64,000 bases of DNA from Sphaeroforma sirkka (lineage: Eukaryota > Opisthokonta > Ichthyosporea > Ichthyophonida), in NCBI GenBank assembly GCA_001586965.3, contig LUCW03001379.1, forward strand, positions 62,001 to 126,000, given 5' to 3'. This document shows positions 26,784 to 37,900 of this stretch, in pieces. The translations under genes and the position numbers were made by a program. Numbering within the stretch: position 1 is the first letter of the stretch; each line of letters begins with the position of its first letter. The notes beneath the pieces were generated by a model. The model did no database searches. It saw only the letters and a program-made list of their open reading frames with translations, and was not told the origin of the DNA.

Positions 26784-29386
26784 TCTAAGCTTTCTGGTTT
26801 TATCTTGCATATTTCTGGTGGATGTCATGAATTTGCATACATAGATATATATATTTACATACAGTTACGATTCACTGGCATACGTTCACGGTATGTCTTG
26901 TTGACATACGTTTATACATACAGTTGCGTATCGTTGACATATGTCCGTATAATTTTATTTTCGTCTCGTTGGAAAACGTGTACACATACACCGTGACTCG
27001 GGACAATGGAATTTTGCGCGATGCTTGAGACCTGGATTATATTAGAATATTGCAGAGTGGTGTTGGATACTTACTTGATGACTTCTCGTTCGGAAAATTT
27101 TCCGAATAAACGCAAGTCGCCTTTGCGCGAACGGGATGTTGTCCGTTGCTGGCATTATTAGTGAACGTCATCAAAGCATTAGAACATAGTGCACAATCGT
27201 GCCCATCAAAGTTCACATAGCAAAACCATGGTTGTTGTAGGTATATCACATGATCACATAGCTCCGTGTGGTTTTATGGTAAACCTTTTCTTATTCAAAA
27301 CGTATATCGACTAAAACTATCAGGTGACCTCCGAGGCAATTTTTTTACATTTATAATCACACTTAGGACGTTGGTTGTACGCATGTCACGAACAGTTCTA
27401 CGTACAATACAGACTGCATATTAGATTTGGCAAGCACTTGGCACACGAGAGCCCATAGAACACGAGGATAGTCACCATCGCCTGACCATCATGTCTCTAT
27501 CTGGTGCTATAAATAGAATATTGGCAGCCACTACAGGCAATTGGCTGTGTTGGATGATCTCATAGTGCAGAAGGAACCGCCGCGGAAGAAGCTCAGTATT
27601 GACGATGGCGAGCGTTATTTTCAAGCGTACGCTAGCGTGGACACGGAGACATATTCGAAAGAAAAGGTACCCTCTAGAGGTCATTTGATATTTTTTGTTT
27701 GCATGCGAACGTGTTGGTCTAAGTATGCTTCAGACGGGGGGTATTTTTTTTTCAGTATCTAAGTATCAGTGTAACTTATGGCACGCACACACCAGAAAGC
27801 GCACGAGGATGACTTCATCGTGAACTTCACAAAGGCACTGGCGCAATGGGAACCGCGCCTTGAACTGGCCGAGAAAGGGGGAGGGGTCAGTGCTACAAAA
27901 GACCTCAGCCGTATCATTAGGTCCTATGTCCAAGGTCCACAGCAAACAATCGCAGGTGTGTGTGTGTAGGTAAAGTTCCATGACATACCCTCTGGACGAG
28001 TGCCCAGTGGTCCTGGCTCGTTCCTTGTGATGAGTTCATCAACGTCAGTCTGTCAGTACGTGCATGTGTGTGTGGATGCCAGCCACGCACTTCAATTAAG
28101 CTGTGCTATACGGCCCTTGCAGACGATCCTCCATCGCATATGTACTGTATTGATAATTATTTGTATTCGATACACTGATTGATATGTTGGAATACCATTG
28201 CGACGGACAATAGGAACGCAGTGTAGTGGGGCCATTTGTGGACTTGTTGTGGGACATATGAGAGTTAAACATTCTGTGAAACATGCAAACACGTATCTCT
28301 CTTGGCCATGCGTATCAATGCATGGCAAATAATTACGTTGTGTTGTTTGCCTATCTCTTTATGGAAGGATGTGTAAAGCACATGTGTGTATTCTGTGGCA
28401 ACATTACTATAGTTATACGAGTCACATACACGTTCGTATTGCAGTAAGCAGGTGAACACATATGTTACTAGGCATTTCCTTGTACCCCGATACAATTCCA
28501 GCTAACACTTGTCATATATCTGCTCTGGGTTTCCATTGACGGCCCGTGCGCTACCAGGCGTAGATACGATCATGTTCGATTACAAAGAATCGCTACAGGA
28601 GTTGTTACGGCATTTCTGGGCGTGTATGCCCTGCGCAACCGCAGCCGCAGCCAAACGCGCAACCAAAATCATGGCCAGGTCAGTGCACACTCCGTTTCCG
28701 CTGTCTTTTGCGGTTGCAAACATATCCGCCAGTGCATTTATTCCTCCAAAATAAGTGATACCTACTAGGGATAGACGTGTGAGCATACCCTCGCATCTAT
28801 ACTTCACCTTTGCGCTCGATCCCTGTGCTGAACGCTATTGGTTAGTGCACATTAGTACGTCCGCCATGTCCTTTCATTGCACACCTATGCTCGGTTTGGC
28901 TTACACTTTCTTTTTCGCGGCTGTTCAGTCGTCGTTGTTTGCATCTGTATGTTTGCGTACTGTGTACCCACATATATCTGCTGCGTGTGCACCTCTCTTT
29001 GGACAGGCTTTTATGACGAATCCTGCAGTGTTACCGTCTGCAACTCTTGTCGATTTAACTCAATCTCACGTCCTTGATATACATAGATTGGGTGAAATGA
29101 GAAATGAGTTTGACACAGAACTGGCAAAGCGCAATCCGGAACTTCGAAAGGTTAGTCAATGTTGTCCTCGCCATAGAATACATCTGCTTCATCGACAACG
29201 CTGCTACATACAGCTCTTTCTGCTACGCTTCCGTTGCGTGATCTATAATGGCGTGATGCTTAATCGTAGGTGTTTTCACCCCGTATATTGCGATAGGTAT
29301 TTGCACCTCTGAAGGAAAGTATTCGCGTGGCCGAGAGAAGCTACGAGGTGGCCAAGACAGACAGCGCAGTTGCTAACAATGCATGA
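18189..29386 (+). CDS. GTF2H1: TFIIH core subunit p62 (GTF2H1/Tfb1), thirteen exons
   Basis: Exons: 18189-18365, 19568-19729, 20019-20228, 22808-22993, 23714-23855, 24107-24183, 24600-24728, 27221-27240 (20-nt microexon, tentative), 27537-27666, 27796-27955, 28558-28678, 29087-29150, 29297-29386. They sum to 1,668 nt, 555 aa plus stop; human p62 has 548. Exons 1-2 encode the N-terminal PH/PTB domain ([30 protein letters not shown]). Exon 3 ends with the first BSD domain ([12 protein letters not shown]). Exons 4-5 hold [21 protein letters not shown] and [20 protein letters not shown], the second BSD domain. Exon 7 ends VIRVKRN, just before the conserved KRFNHHS-type block. Exon 11 has [15 protein letters not shown], matching the family's GELLRHFWSCFP, and exon 13 ends in a helix. 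p62 is a scaffold of the TFIIH core used in Pol II and Pol I initiation and nucleotide excision repair; its PH domain binds activators and XPC. The start is ATG 18189; an upstream in-frame GTG at 18150 was not used. Confidence 0.93.
18595..19375. repeat. Minisatellite in GTF2H1 intron 1 (roughly 30-bp units)
   Basis: About 25 degenerate units of the type ACACAACTAATGTRTAWCACT. In the right half they form higher-order units of about 90 bp that are almost identical. It fills most of intron 1. Confidence 0.9.
19378..19583. repeat. 69-bp tandem triplication containing the acceptor of GTF2H1 exon 2
   Basis: CATGACTATCGCACATRTG followed by TCTGCAG|GT and ATAATGATT occurs three times; the AG dinucleotides end at 19429, 19498 and 19567, exactly 69 bp apart. 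Only the third leads into an open exon; the first two meet a TGA within about 16 codons. Confidence 0.95.
20222..20412. repeat. Roughly 55-bp tandem array starting at the donor of GTF2H1 exon 3
   Basis: The donor region (ATG|GTGTGTGAGATGTGT..) is followed by copies beginning near 20282 and 20338, each with GGTGTGTgGGATGTGT, a GCGTGCCGG-like stretch and (GGTAT)n. The array therefore runs out of the 5' splice site. Confidence 0.8.
20838..21265. repeat. Roughly 60-bp tandem array in GTF2H1 intron 3
   Basis: About seven units of GTTTGTACTACTGATGGGTT followed by GACATTTAGTGTTCAG and CACATGTGAAC, with few differences between units. Confidence 0.9.
21418..22300. repeat. Roughly 75-bp tandem array in GTF2H1 intron 3
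   Basis: Around 12 units built from CACAGCACTTAATTACACAA, TCTTTACACTTTATTACA and CATTTCATCACAATGTTTTC. Long frames of His/Ser/Tyr repeats across it are artefacts. Confidence 0.9.
23470..23640. repeat. Short degenerate tandem repeat in GTF2H1 intron 4
   Basis: About three units containing ATGCATCTGAACATACATAC and CATGCACTTGTACC, next to a small TA tract at 23451-23478. Confidence 0.6.
24729..24920. repeat. Tandem repeat at the start of GTF2H1 intron 7
   Basis: About three degenerate units of roughly 68 bp with GTATGTGTGTCATYGAACTA and ACACACTTCCTATYTTATAT motifs, beginning shortly after the exon 7 donor. Confidence 0.6.
25190..25720. repeat. Roughly 32-bp tandem array in GTF2H1 intron 7
   Basis: About 16 units of ATCTACCATTAATATGATGA followed by TGTTTATGCACA; two alternating subtypes (ACCATTAATATG and ACCATCGATATG) suggest a 2-unit higher-order repeat. 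Confidence 0.9.
26435..26785. repeat. Degenerate tandem repeat plus (TA)n in GTF2H1 intron 7
   Basis: Units of AGAGATTGTATAGATATGTA followed by TACACTAAGCTACC repeat about seven times and end in a TA-rich tract at about 26712-26785. Confidence 0.85.
27221..27240 (+). CDS. GTF2H1: Candidate 20-nt microexon of GTF2H1
   Basis: Exon 7 ends in phase 0 and the exon at 27537 needs two preceding bases, so about 2.8 kb of sequence must supply coding DNA of length 2 mod 3. The stretch 27221-27240 is flanked by TTCACATAG and GTATAT, is 20 nt, and completes the frame. It gives VKRN-QNHGCC-R-QLAVL, which lines up with the IKRFNHHSAMVL region of p62. The total length then divides by three. Confidence 0.55.
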
Positions 29387-29490
29387 CAAACACATGTATA
29401 TATATAACAAGTGCGCATCTGCTCTTAGAGAGCAGATAAGAGGTGGCCAAGGCAGACGACGCAGTTGCTGACAATGCATGACTAACATAT
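29345..29490. repeat. Duplication of the end of the last GTF2H1 exon
   Basis: The last 42 coding bases and stop, starting at 29345 (GAGGTGGCCAAG), are repeated from 29440 with few changes, including the GTTGCTRACAATGCATGA end. The second copy lies in the 3' UTR or flank, 95 bp downstream. Confidence 0.9.
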
Positions 29491-30551
29491 ATATTTAATA
29501 CCACGTGTAGGGTTCATTGGCTTATTTATAGTTGATAGCTACTCTACACTAATAGTAGTTGACATTACTTCTTTACGAAAGGCATTTCAGCGTCGACCGC
29601 TTTGACCGTAGCAAAATTGCTTTACTAAACTTTCTGCTCTGAGTCGCCTGTTCAGAAGTGGGCGTATAACTGAGCTATCCCTTACATTTATGCTCAATAC
29701 ACTACGTGAGTAGCTGATGTATATGCAATATTCGGTAGTTTTATGTTGCAGACGCAATCTATTGTACAAAGCTAGGCAATGTACTGCCTCGATCCACTCG
29801 AAATCGGTCGTAGTCAATTCTTGCAGTCGCGCAGAATAGATATTCTCATCCAGATCTATCTATGAAACGGCCTCGAGATACTGTACGTTTTTACTAGACA
29901 AACTTCTACCTGAGTCTATTTTGCCATACAGTAAGTACTCTTAGAGAACAGCTATAAAAGTCCGGATCAACAATCTGATCGAAATAGAACTATTCGAAAC
30001 TTGCCGAGTAAGTTATCCATAGCCCCTGTAGTTGGACTACTTCACGTACGAGTCACTTCACCTAGAATAATTCAAGGCTGTGAACGGCTAATGGACATAC
30101 ATACAATAGAAGACCGTTGCGAAAGTAGCAATAGCTACGCAAAAGGGGTTGGCTAATAACTAGTCATAGTGATACTCATTTACTAATAAAAGACACTGAC
30201 CAACCCAGATTCCCGCAGCTGTGTATATTCGACGACTTCAGGCTTGTTTTATTAGTTTACTGGTAAGTTGAGTAACAGTTGAAGTATAGCAAGGAATGAA
30301 AGATACAATTTTTTTATAAGAGCCAGAAATGAACCGTAATATAAGATACTCTTCATATATTTACGTTTCTTGACAACCCATTATTTTGAGACTCGAGCAA
30401 TGAAAGGGACCGTTACATATTCTATTTATTCACGTTTATTCTTTACCTGTAACCCAAAACGAGACCAGAACCCGAAAATACACCATATCAAAAAGTTAGA
30501 ACAAATTCTGGTCTCGTTTTAAAACCTTCCAATATCTATTTGATATGAGAG

Positions 30552-30800
30552 TGAAATTTCCGGGCCGCAACATTGCGAGCCGAGCCCTTGTTCTCCGGGT
30601 ACACTAATGCGACACGACCGGTATACTTCGACTCGACACCTGTCATAACTTAGTTACCAACAGGTCCGTTAATGAAATTTCCGGGCCACAATTTTGCGAG
30701 CCGAGCCCTTGTGTCGCCAAGTTCGCTGATGCGATCGGTGTACTTGGACTCGACACCTGTCCTAACTCACTTATGAACAGGTCCGTTTAATCTCGCTCTC
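30552..30800. repeat. Roughly 120-bp tandem duplication inside the left palindrome arm
   Basis: Two units with GAAATTTCCGGGCC, GCGAGCCGAGCCCTTGT and CTCGACACCTGTC. The mirror-image pair is present in the right arm at about 53595-53900, so the duplication predates the inverted duplication. Confidence 0.85.
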
Positions 30801-31599
30801 AAATCAAAGTAGAATGGGGCAGGCTATTTCTAGAGTTGACGAGGTTCACTTTCATAGCAACGACAAATTTGGTAACGTAGAGATGGCAGGGATGATTTTT
30901 GCCCCATCGAGTGTTGGAGTCGACTGGAAACGAACGACTTTAAAGCGGCTTCAATAGAACCTCATCTAAGCCTTAGCAGCATACCCAGGGCCATCAGTAA
31001 AACCCTTTTAACCTTGCAATCTTCTTCAGCTGAATAATATTGTCCTCACCGACTGGGTTTGTCCTGTCGCATCTCTACGAGCTCTGTCGTCCAATTTGCA
31101 TCCACTGGCAGACCAGTTGCGCAGGCAGATCGACTGCGCTGGCAGATCGGCTTATCAAGGGGTAAATCAACATGGGCTGCATCCTAATGTGTGTTGTAAC
31201 TGAGTCAAAGGCTATTCCCATCTTCAGCAAGCAAATCCGATGTCGACAGTTATAAGTCCAAGGAGAAGGTCTCTGTGCATCCGATGTGACTCATGGCACA
31301 ATGCCTTTCGCCAAAGAAATTTTGATGGTAAGGTGAAGTAGATTGGTGTCTATCAACATAAGCCATATCAGTAGCAGCAGCCACCTTGATCCGATGAGAG
31401 ATAGTCGTGTATTGCCAGCGGCAATGATTTCGGACAGGAGTGCCGGCCATTGCTCACCCGGCGAGCGTGGCTCAGAGCGACCTTGTCAGTGATCATATTT
31501 CAGTTTGTTCTTTGTTGGTTTTGGTTCTTATTGAACACAGGCTAAGGAAGAATGGACATTAAATAGTCTTCGAAATATGTACGATAGTACTATAGTCTT

Positions 31600-32690
31600 C
31601 GCAAAAAAACACATAGTACAATCTCTACATTTATCTCTGCTCTCTCTCTACTACTAGACGGTACATAATCATATCTTCAATATCTCTACATACCAATTCT
31701 ACTTTATCATCAGTGATTAGTATCGAGCATAGAGAACAAGTCACGACTCACGACTCACACTAGTCACGAACTCACGACTGTTAGAATTGCTGCTATTTAA
31801 AAAAGAAAGAAAAGCTGCATCAACTCGCGAAATAGTCGACTAGTAAATGGCCAATCATAGCCGTTTGACAGCTATTCTGACTTTCAATTCGCTTTCAGCA
31901 ATTTTTTGGCTTTTGTCTTTTTGTTACATATTTTTAATTTTCTATGTAACTACAAGAGACCTAAAAACAAAACAGTTTTTTTTTTTAAACAATTCTAAGT
32001 GTGGAAATATTGGTATCAACTATTTTTGTAACTCATGACTAGAGTAGTAGAGTGTTGTTCATATATCATCTTCTCAAACGCTCAAACTTCCCAGAACTAA
32101 ACACAGCTGGAGTCTCAACTCTCTCTACTTTCTCTTGTCTCTCACTCTAGAGTGAGTAGAGTCTCTCTAGGAGAGCTGACTTGAACAGCTGAACTGAAAC
32201 TGCGCAATTTATTTTTAATTCACAATGCTTAGGGTGGTAAAAGATATATATGATACCAATAGTCTCACACTCTGAAAAGAAAGAAAAAGCGAAAAGAAAC
32301 ATTGTCGGAAACTATGCTTAAAGCGAATAGAAAGTGAGTATAGTTGTCAAACAGTTATGATTGGCCATTTACAGGCGACTAATTTTCGCGAACCGACAAA
32401 TCGATAGGTTGATTCAGCGGTTCAGTGTTCTTTTTAATATCCCAGAAGCAAAACTCACAGTCGTGAGTCGGTACATACTCGGTACTCGGTACCGATAACA
32501 AAAAGAAACTGGTGGGTATAACATACTCGAGAGAGAAAGCAGATATTTGTTTTAGAGATCGTACTATAGTTTATAGTACATATTAGGGAAACTATTGCTG
32601 CAGGACTGTAGAACTTTGAAAATCACTGAGGTAGCCAGTAGCCACCGAAGTAGGTTCCCAAAGACTATATATTGACCATACTTCCATATG
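31600..32690. other. Centre of the palindromic element
   Basis: AT-rich, no gene. The arms continue to pair through it (31849-31858 against 32357-32366; both sides carry CGACTCACGACT-type sequence). A perfect 16-bp palindrome, CTCACTCTAGAGTGAG, lies at 32141-32156 close to the axis. Confidence 0.6.
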
Positions 32691-32956
32691 CTGTCTTCAA
32701 AAAGAACCAAAAACAACATAGAATAAACTGAAAACCCTCTCATCGGAACAAGATGGCTTTTACCGTTGATATTGGCTTGTGCTTATAAAAACCGATCTGT
32801 TTCATCTCACTACCAGAAATTATTTGCCGACAGACATTGTGCCTTGTGTCACATCGGATGCATTGAGACTTTCTCCTTGGACTTAGAATTGTCGACGTCG
32901 GATTCATTTGGTGTGGATGTGAATAGCTCTTGGATTAATTACAACGCATTTGGATG

Positions 32957-33395
32957 TGTAGAAATACGGCCTCCGGTCATTCCAAAATATGAAGATCAAA
33001 TGAGATAACACATTGGTTTTTAATTGTATTTAAAATATTTTAATACAAGTTCTTTTCCAATATCTACAAAGTGTTCTAGATTTACTTTGTTGGCTCCAAT
33101 AGTCTAAGTATTTGGTATCACTCATTTACTTGGACCTATTTGAGACGATAGTAGATGTAGGATATTATAAACTAAATTTCATAATCTCTGACCTACTACT
33201 TACAGGTTTTGGTCTTCCCGCCAATCTCCAAAATCCAATATGTCTTTTTCTCTTTTTAACTTTTCTTCAGATGGAACTTTATTTATATTAGCTAATGTAT
33301 TAACTTGACTTACGTTCTTATGTCTGTCTACAAATTAGACATGTGGTCATGAACACTTAGTACTTCTGGTAAAAATTATCCAATAAAGAACAGCT
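32957..33395 (+). repeat. Left LTR of family B, first part
   Basis: Begins TGTAGAAATACGGCC and matches 49626-50064. Its continuation is 41938-42097; the two parts sum to 599 bp, the length of the middle LTR, once element A and one target copy are removed. Confidence 0.9.
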
Positions 33396-33643
33396 TGTGG
33401 TCAGAATACAAGTACTTATATTTATTTGATTATTTTAGGTTTATTACAAGTTTTACAGTTTATCAGAATAATCTGATAAACTGGGTTTTAGGGTTTTGCT
33501 GGTTTTACAGCACATGACTAATGACTCATTTGAGAGTCAGTCATTTTAGGATTACTGTTTATAATTACTAATAAATGAACAGCGTCCCCCTCCCTGAGGA
33601 GGGAGAACGTTGAGATACAGTTATCTCGCGTATACTTACTACA
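33396..33643 (+). repeat. 5' LTR of element A
   Basis: 248 bp, TG...CA, about 99% identical to 41686-41933. Confidence 0.95.
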
Positions 33644-34929
33644 TTTTTAACTTACCATAGAAGTTGTTAGTTTATTAGTAATTACAGAGAAAGCTACAGA
33701 ATATGAATAAGTCAGTAGCTGGCACATATTTTTTTTGTTATAAGTATAACAAATGAAAGACAATGCGAACAGAGAATGTCGCATCAAAATGAACGATTTA
33801 GATTATCCGGTCGTTGGATTAACGACGTGTGGACGACGAGGATGAAGAAAGAATCTACTAATACGAGTGAACCCGAAGAGCGAACATTCCAATCAAGCAG
33901 AACATTAACCAGGGCCAACAAGGAAGGTCTCACGACGATCAAATGACGAAATCAGACAATCAGTCAAAATCCACAGATAAGTAGTCATGTGTGAGTACAG
34001 GTAGGAAGGTTGTTTTCAGTGTGAGACAAGTACAAATCGAATTGCAAGCTAATGAGCTTAAATTGTATTTAAGAAGTTGTTAGAAGAAAGTTCTTTAGGA
34101 TCCACAGTAGTGTAGTAGAGATGGGAGATGTACATGGTTAGTACCGACTCGGTTAGTACGATGACGCAAAGAATCAGCGGCATACTAGATTATTTTACAA
34201 AAGTTTTCAGAATGGGATATTAGGAAGCATACAGAGACACAAGTAAGCACCTGTGAGTTATTAGGAGCATATAAGGGTGGGGGCGCACATAACACGAACG
34301 ATGCAAGTAAATACAAGGTTAAATTGTGAAAATGATATGCGAACACACTCAAATCACTAGAACTTCCAGATAAATCAGGTCAACGGAGAGGATCAACAGT
34401 ATGCACAGAAGGTGTGGTTGACGGCAGCTTAGTTTAGGAGTGCAATAACGAGCAATCGTTCTTAGATCGAGAAGCATATTCCAACAACCGCAACAGCACA
34501 TGACAAGGACATCACGGGTAAGAAGAGTAAAAGAGGAGCGATGAGGGAAGTTCCCAACAGGGTCCTGCGAATAGGCCGTCATTAGGCCGGAGCAAGAGCT
34601 GGCGAGGAGTAGAACAAGAAGTGGCTCCAACTAATGAGGCACTCTACCATATGTTATTGTGGGACGAAGAGTAAGACAGCTGGTAGTGTTAGAGTAGATA
34701 GACTATCCACACTACTGATGTTAGTGTAGGAAATGAAACAGCCACGAGGGAACCCACGAGTTCCTCGGAGATCGATGTCGAGACGTTATGTGTTTGAAGG
34801 ATGAAATTTAATAGAAAATGGATATTTATATTCAGTACTCTATCAGTTCATTCGCACACATTTCTAGTTCTCCATTGACAAACAACTCGCCAACCATGTC
34901 CTACCCCCCGCCAAAGTCGTAGACAGCAA
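33644..34929 (+). other. Leader region of element A
   Basis: Between the 5' LTR and the first gag-like frame. No clear tRNA primer site was recognised directly after the LTR, and no coding signal. Confidence 0.4.
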
Positions 34930-37900
34930 CAACTCTTGAATCCTGAGCGCCGCAAGGAAGATGATATCGACCGACGTGGAACTAAACGTCGTCAGTCCCA
35001 TACGGAACGCTCCGCTCCGCACTCAGGTCAGGCTCAGGAGGGGCAACAACAGACACATCTTGGGGCTCCACACATTATTTCCGCGGACGACAAGCAGCCA
35101 CCAACAGCAAACAAAAATGGACCTGCACAATCTGACGAGGATGTCATATTCGAGGGTGAGACCAAGGAAGTACCCGACCTGCGTGCGGACAGTAGTCAGA
35201 CTTTTATTGGTGAACAGGTAGCCAGTGAAGGGCTGTCCCCTCGTTCGTCTCGGGATACCCAGGGGCCTTATTTCCCAGTAATGACCCACCACGCCTCCCA
35301 CCTAACAAGCGGAAGCGTCACCGGAACCGTACCAACAACAAGGAAACGGCACGGGAACAATCGTCAGCTCAGAAACTCACGGAGCTGATGACACAACAGC
35401 AGTCTCTCTTTGAAAAATACGAACAGAGGTTACAGCGCATAAACGCCGGACGAACTACAATAGGGGCCGGCCGCTAAGGAGAGTTCTTCTGACGCACACG
35501 AACGGGTACAGGCAGTACCAGAGGACGAAGACAACCCTACCTTCCGAATTCAAGGCTGTGAGCGTCCGTTTTATGGACTCGGGTACAAATCACCAGGGTC
35601 AGAGGACAGTTCAACCGAGGAGGATGATACTCTGTCTGCCAGTGAGAACACACCAACTTTTCAAGAGTTCGCACATGAACAAGTATTAGCCAGACAGAAT
35701 CCTCAAGGTAAGGAGGCGGTGAAGAATAGACAGGACCGATTAAGTACGAACCTGCGCCAACAACAGCAACGTCAGTGGGGCGAGAAAGAAGCGCCCAGTG
35801 AATATGTACAGACACCTAAACGACAAGAGAAGGAGACAACAGTGCCTCCGCCCACACCGGCTAGTATCGAGAAAAGGCGACAGGCGCTACACGCACGGAT
35901 ACTACATTTAAGTGACGAGCTATGCCAAGCAATCGAGGAGAATAACACGGCTCGAGCTGAAGCTCTTCGGGGCGTGATTGAGACACTTCGAGCTACATTA
36001 GAGTCCCGACCGGTAGAGAAGCGTCCCGTACCTTCACCACGTACGTGGCCTGATTGGCCGTCGAACAGATACTACCTACATAATATTATGGAACGGGACA
36101 CAAGAGGGGCTCTCCTCGAGGCGTTCAAGAACGCACAAATCGCAGGGCTGGACGAGAGTTGGAACCTTACATGGTTTCATAAGGTACTATCTTACTTCAA
36201 GGCGGAGAAGTCAACGCTGGACTACATCCGCGACAACTCTGAACGGTTGAAGACATGCACACCTCAGCTACAGATCGAACAGATCTGTTCGCACGAAACA
36301 CAAGCCACTGTCGATCCCGCGTTTCGCAAGTTAGCCAAGGGCCAGAGTCGGAACATGCACACTCCTCTTATGGAACAAATGACACAGCTCATGGAGAACC
36401 ACAGGAGGGCACGTGAACGGTGCCAGACAGATGCCGACTTCCAACAGAATTTAGTGAACCACTGCATTGTACAACTGTTAGAAGAAGCTCTCAACGGCCG
36501 TACGTATGAACGTACTCTACAGTTGCATCCCAAATAGCAACTGATGGAGACACACGAGCTTATACAGCTGTTGAGCCCTGACATTCAGGATGCACAGCAA
36601 CGTACGACAGCACGTTTCCAGGGTCGCAACAATCGCGAGGGCCCGACGACCAATGGATGTCGCGACCACACCAATAGCCGCCCCAACCTACAGACGAGTA
36701 GACGACAAACGCAGAATTGGACTCAACGGCCCCAACCTACGGTACCAACGACTTGTGCGGGGTGCCAGGCACAGGCGCCACCAGGTGGTAGGCACATCCC
36801 ACGGTGTCATCATTTCAGGGCGTCGCAAGCGGTGAGCGCGGAGGGTCGGGCAAGGCTATATGACAACAACCGTCCTTTGAGGGACGTACAATCGGTACAC
36901 AGACCGTCCACAACGTCAACCGCAGGACAGGGGCAGAATACATCCCAGACTAGAGACGTAGTTACAATACGTCCGACGCCTCAAGTACAGGTGAATGCGA
37001 TTACACAGGACGAAGACTTGGCTCCACCATCGGAAGCTACAGAGATTCATATCAACACGATCCTTTACGAAGACTTCGAGCACATGACGTCAACACCAAA
37101 CCACACCTATGAGACGTGGGAGTCGGTAGCCGATCATGCTTGAGAGGTGAGGGTGTCTGAGTCGGATAGGAGCTTCATATTTGTTACCACGATTGGAGCA
37201 GTGATGGCAATACAAGACCCATTGCTGACGTCAGACAACCGAATCTATATTCAAGTACAAATCAACGGGCGTATGTTCAAAGCCTTGATAGACACGGGAG
37301 CAAATAGAAGTTGTATCTCACAGACATCCGCAGACCTCCTTGGCCGACCAATAACTCCGGCACCACCTGGGTCATTTATATATTTAGCTGACAAGGCGGT
37401 GCGAACTCCTCGACTGGGGACGACGGAAGTGGTACCTATAAGGTACGGTACCAGAATTATCGACGGTTCATTAGAATTGATGAACTTGCCGACGGGTATA
37501 GATGTTATAGTGGGGCAAGATATGTTGAAAGGCTTGGGCCTATACATAGGCGGTATCCAATCGCCATTTGCACCAATAGACCCCACAGAACTAGATGAGC
37601 TCCTCGAACCCATACCACGCCGACAAGCACCTAACACGACGGAACCCGTCGATGTACGCGAACGGTTGGCACAGGATTTGGAAGCCAATGCGAAAATTGC
37701 CGACAACGCGCGCTGTCGTCTGGAAGGAGTGAGGTAACCATCCCAGTAACCCATGAACAAGCGTTGCAGATGCGGCGATCGACGCGTAACTTCGTATCGA
37801 TCGATGGCTCCCCTATGTGGATGAACAAGTGAAGAAGTGGTTGACGGATTTGGTGATCACGAAACGAACGACACCAACGACTGTTAATCTTCCTCTCCTT

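Noticed and set aside
34349-34630. 93-aa minus-strand frame in the leader of element A
   Set aside because: Antisense to the element; no recognisable domain.
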